Assembly (NCBI RefSeq): GCF_003184185.1
Contig: NZ_QHJG01000026.1
Location: 1 to 64,000, forward strand
Reading direction: 5' to 3'
DNA length: 64,000 nucleotides
From: Legionella qingyii
Lineage (GTDB): Bacteria; Pseudomonadota; Gammaproteobacteria; Legionellales; Legionellaceae
Shown here in pieces: positions 63,779 through 64,000 of this stretch (position 1 is the first letter of the stretch; each line of letters starts with the position of its first letter). The position numbers and the translations under genes are program-made. Under the pieces are notes generated by a model, which did not search any database, was not told where the DNA came from, and saw only the letters and a list, made by a program, of their open reading frames with translations.

Positions 63779-64000
63779 ATGGAAAAAACAACTTTAATTG
63801 AATTTCCCTGTTATTTTCCTATAAAAATAATAGGGAATAATTCAACTGTCTTTCTTGAAGAGATCAGAGAAATTACCGTCACACACTTTCCTAATATTGC
63901 GGAAGATGCGCTGACTCATAAAATGAGTAAAGATTCGAATTATTTAGCTATAACTGTTACTGTTTATGCTGAAAATCAAGAGATACTGGATACATTTTAT
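63779..64000 (+). CDS. ybeD: YbeD/DUF493 family protein (5-prime part)
   Basis: The ATG at 63779 with AAGGA just upstream opens a frame that runs past the window end (74 codons visible). IEFPCYFPIKIIG and the DSNYLAITVTVYAEN block match YbeD (UPF0250), a small beta-alpha protein. In E. coli the order dacA-ybeD-lipB-lipA is the same, so lipB and lipA may follow outside the window. Confidence 0.9.
   Translation, partial: MEKTTLIEFPCYFPIKIIGNNSTVFLEEIREITVTHFPNIAEDALTHKMSKDSNYLAITVTVYAENQEILDTFY

Overview
The window is AT-rich gammaproteobacterial chromosome. Its content points to a Legionella species, probably not a standard L. pneumophila strain. Three kinds of evidence agree. The conserved genes are typical gammaproteobacterial housekeeping blocks (pilB-pilC-pilD, aceE-aceF-lpd, ampE, rlpA/dacA/ybeD, hpt). 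Between them lie many 30-80 kDa proteins of no obvious family, with hydrophilic, often Glu-rich C-termini as in Dot/Icm (type IVB) effectors. Four of the operons carrying such genes start with a tandem cTTAAT repeat of 11-bp period placed exactly 15 bp before a good -10 box, which is the Legionella PmrA-box geometry. I see no rRNA, tRNA, CRISPR array, intact insertion sequence or prophage.

Layout. 1-5.5 kb: effector-like genes, the first with a PmrA box, ending in a MITE-like inverted repeat. 5.7-13.9 kb: divergent pbpC (penicillin-binding protein 1C) and a giant alpha-2-macroglobulin gene, the usual periplasmic defence and repair pair. 14.1-22.4 kb: YqhA membrane protein, then accessory genes: a degenerate 2H-phosphoesterase-like protein, two PmrA-box genes, a tandem pair of permuted papain-fold (His...Cys) proteins, a GAF-adenylate/guanylate cyclase with a changed substrate-recognition residue, and a canonical 2H-phosphoesterase-like protein. 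22.5-30.3 kb: aminopeptidase N with an altered exopeptidase motif, an ankyrin/membrane protein, a short-chain dehydrogenase, hpt, DUF1820 and a methyltransferase. 30.6-34.5 kb: type IV pilus pilB, pilC and pilD, with a palindromic repeat between pilC and pilD. 34.5-42.4 kb: HAD phosphatase, fatty acid hydroxylase, CBS protein, a hibernation factor fused to a cold-shock domain, a decayed region (a short carboxymuconolactone-decarboxylase-like fragment and a frameshifted RlmM-type methyltransferase), a dehydrogenase, and a YafY/EVE/GyrI cluster.

42.5-52.1 kb: accessory again. It has a PmrA-box gene for a 699-aa flavin-dependent oxidoreductase-like protein, an effector-like neighbour, a multicopper oxidase fused to a CopB-type outer-membrane barrel, a large polytopic membrane protein, a rhodanese and another effector-like protein. 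52.3-64 kb: rimI, the pyruvate dehydrogenase operon lpd-aceF-aceE, a Cys-rich lipoprotein, ampE, a Kef-type antiporter, divergent rlpA and dacA, and the start of ybeD cut by the window end.

The most informative points are the four PmrA-type promoters with identical spacing, a C-terminal module shared by two of the genes they drive, the CopA-CopB fusion, the HPF-cold-shock fusion, the Lys-to-Ala change in the cyclase, and the frameshift at an A8 tract in the RlmM homologue. Family assignments come from reading motifs; no database search was run.
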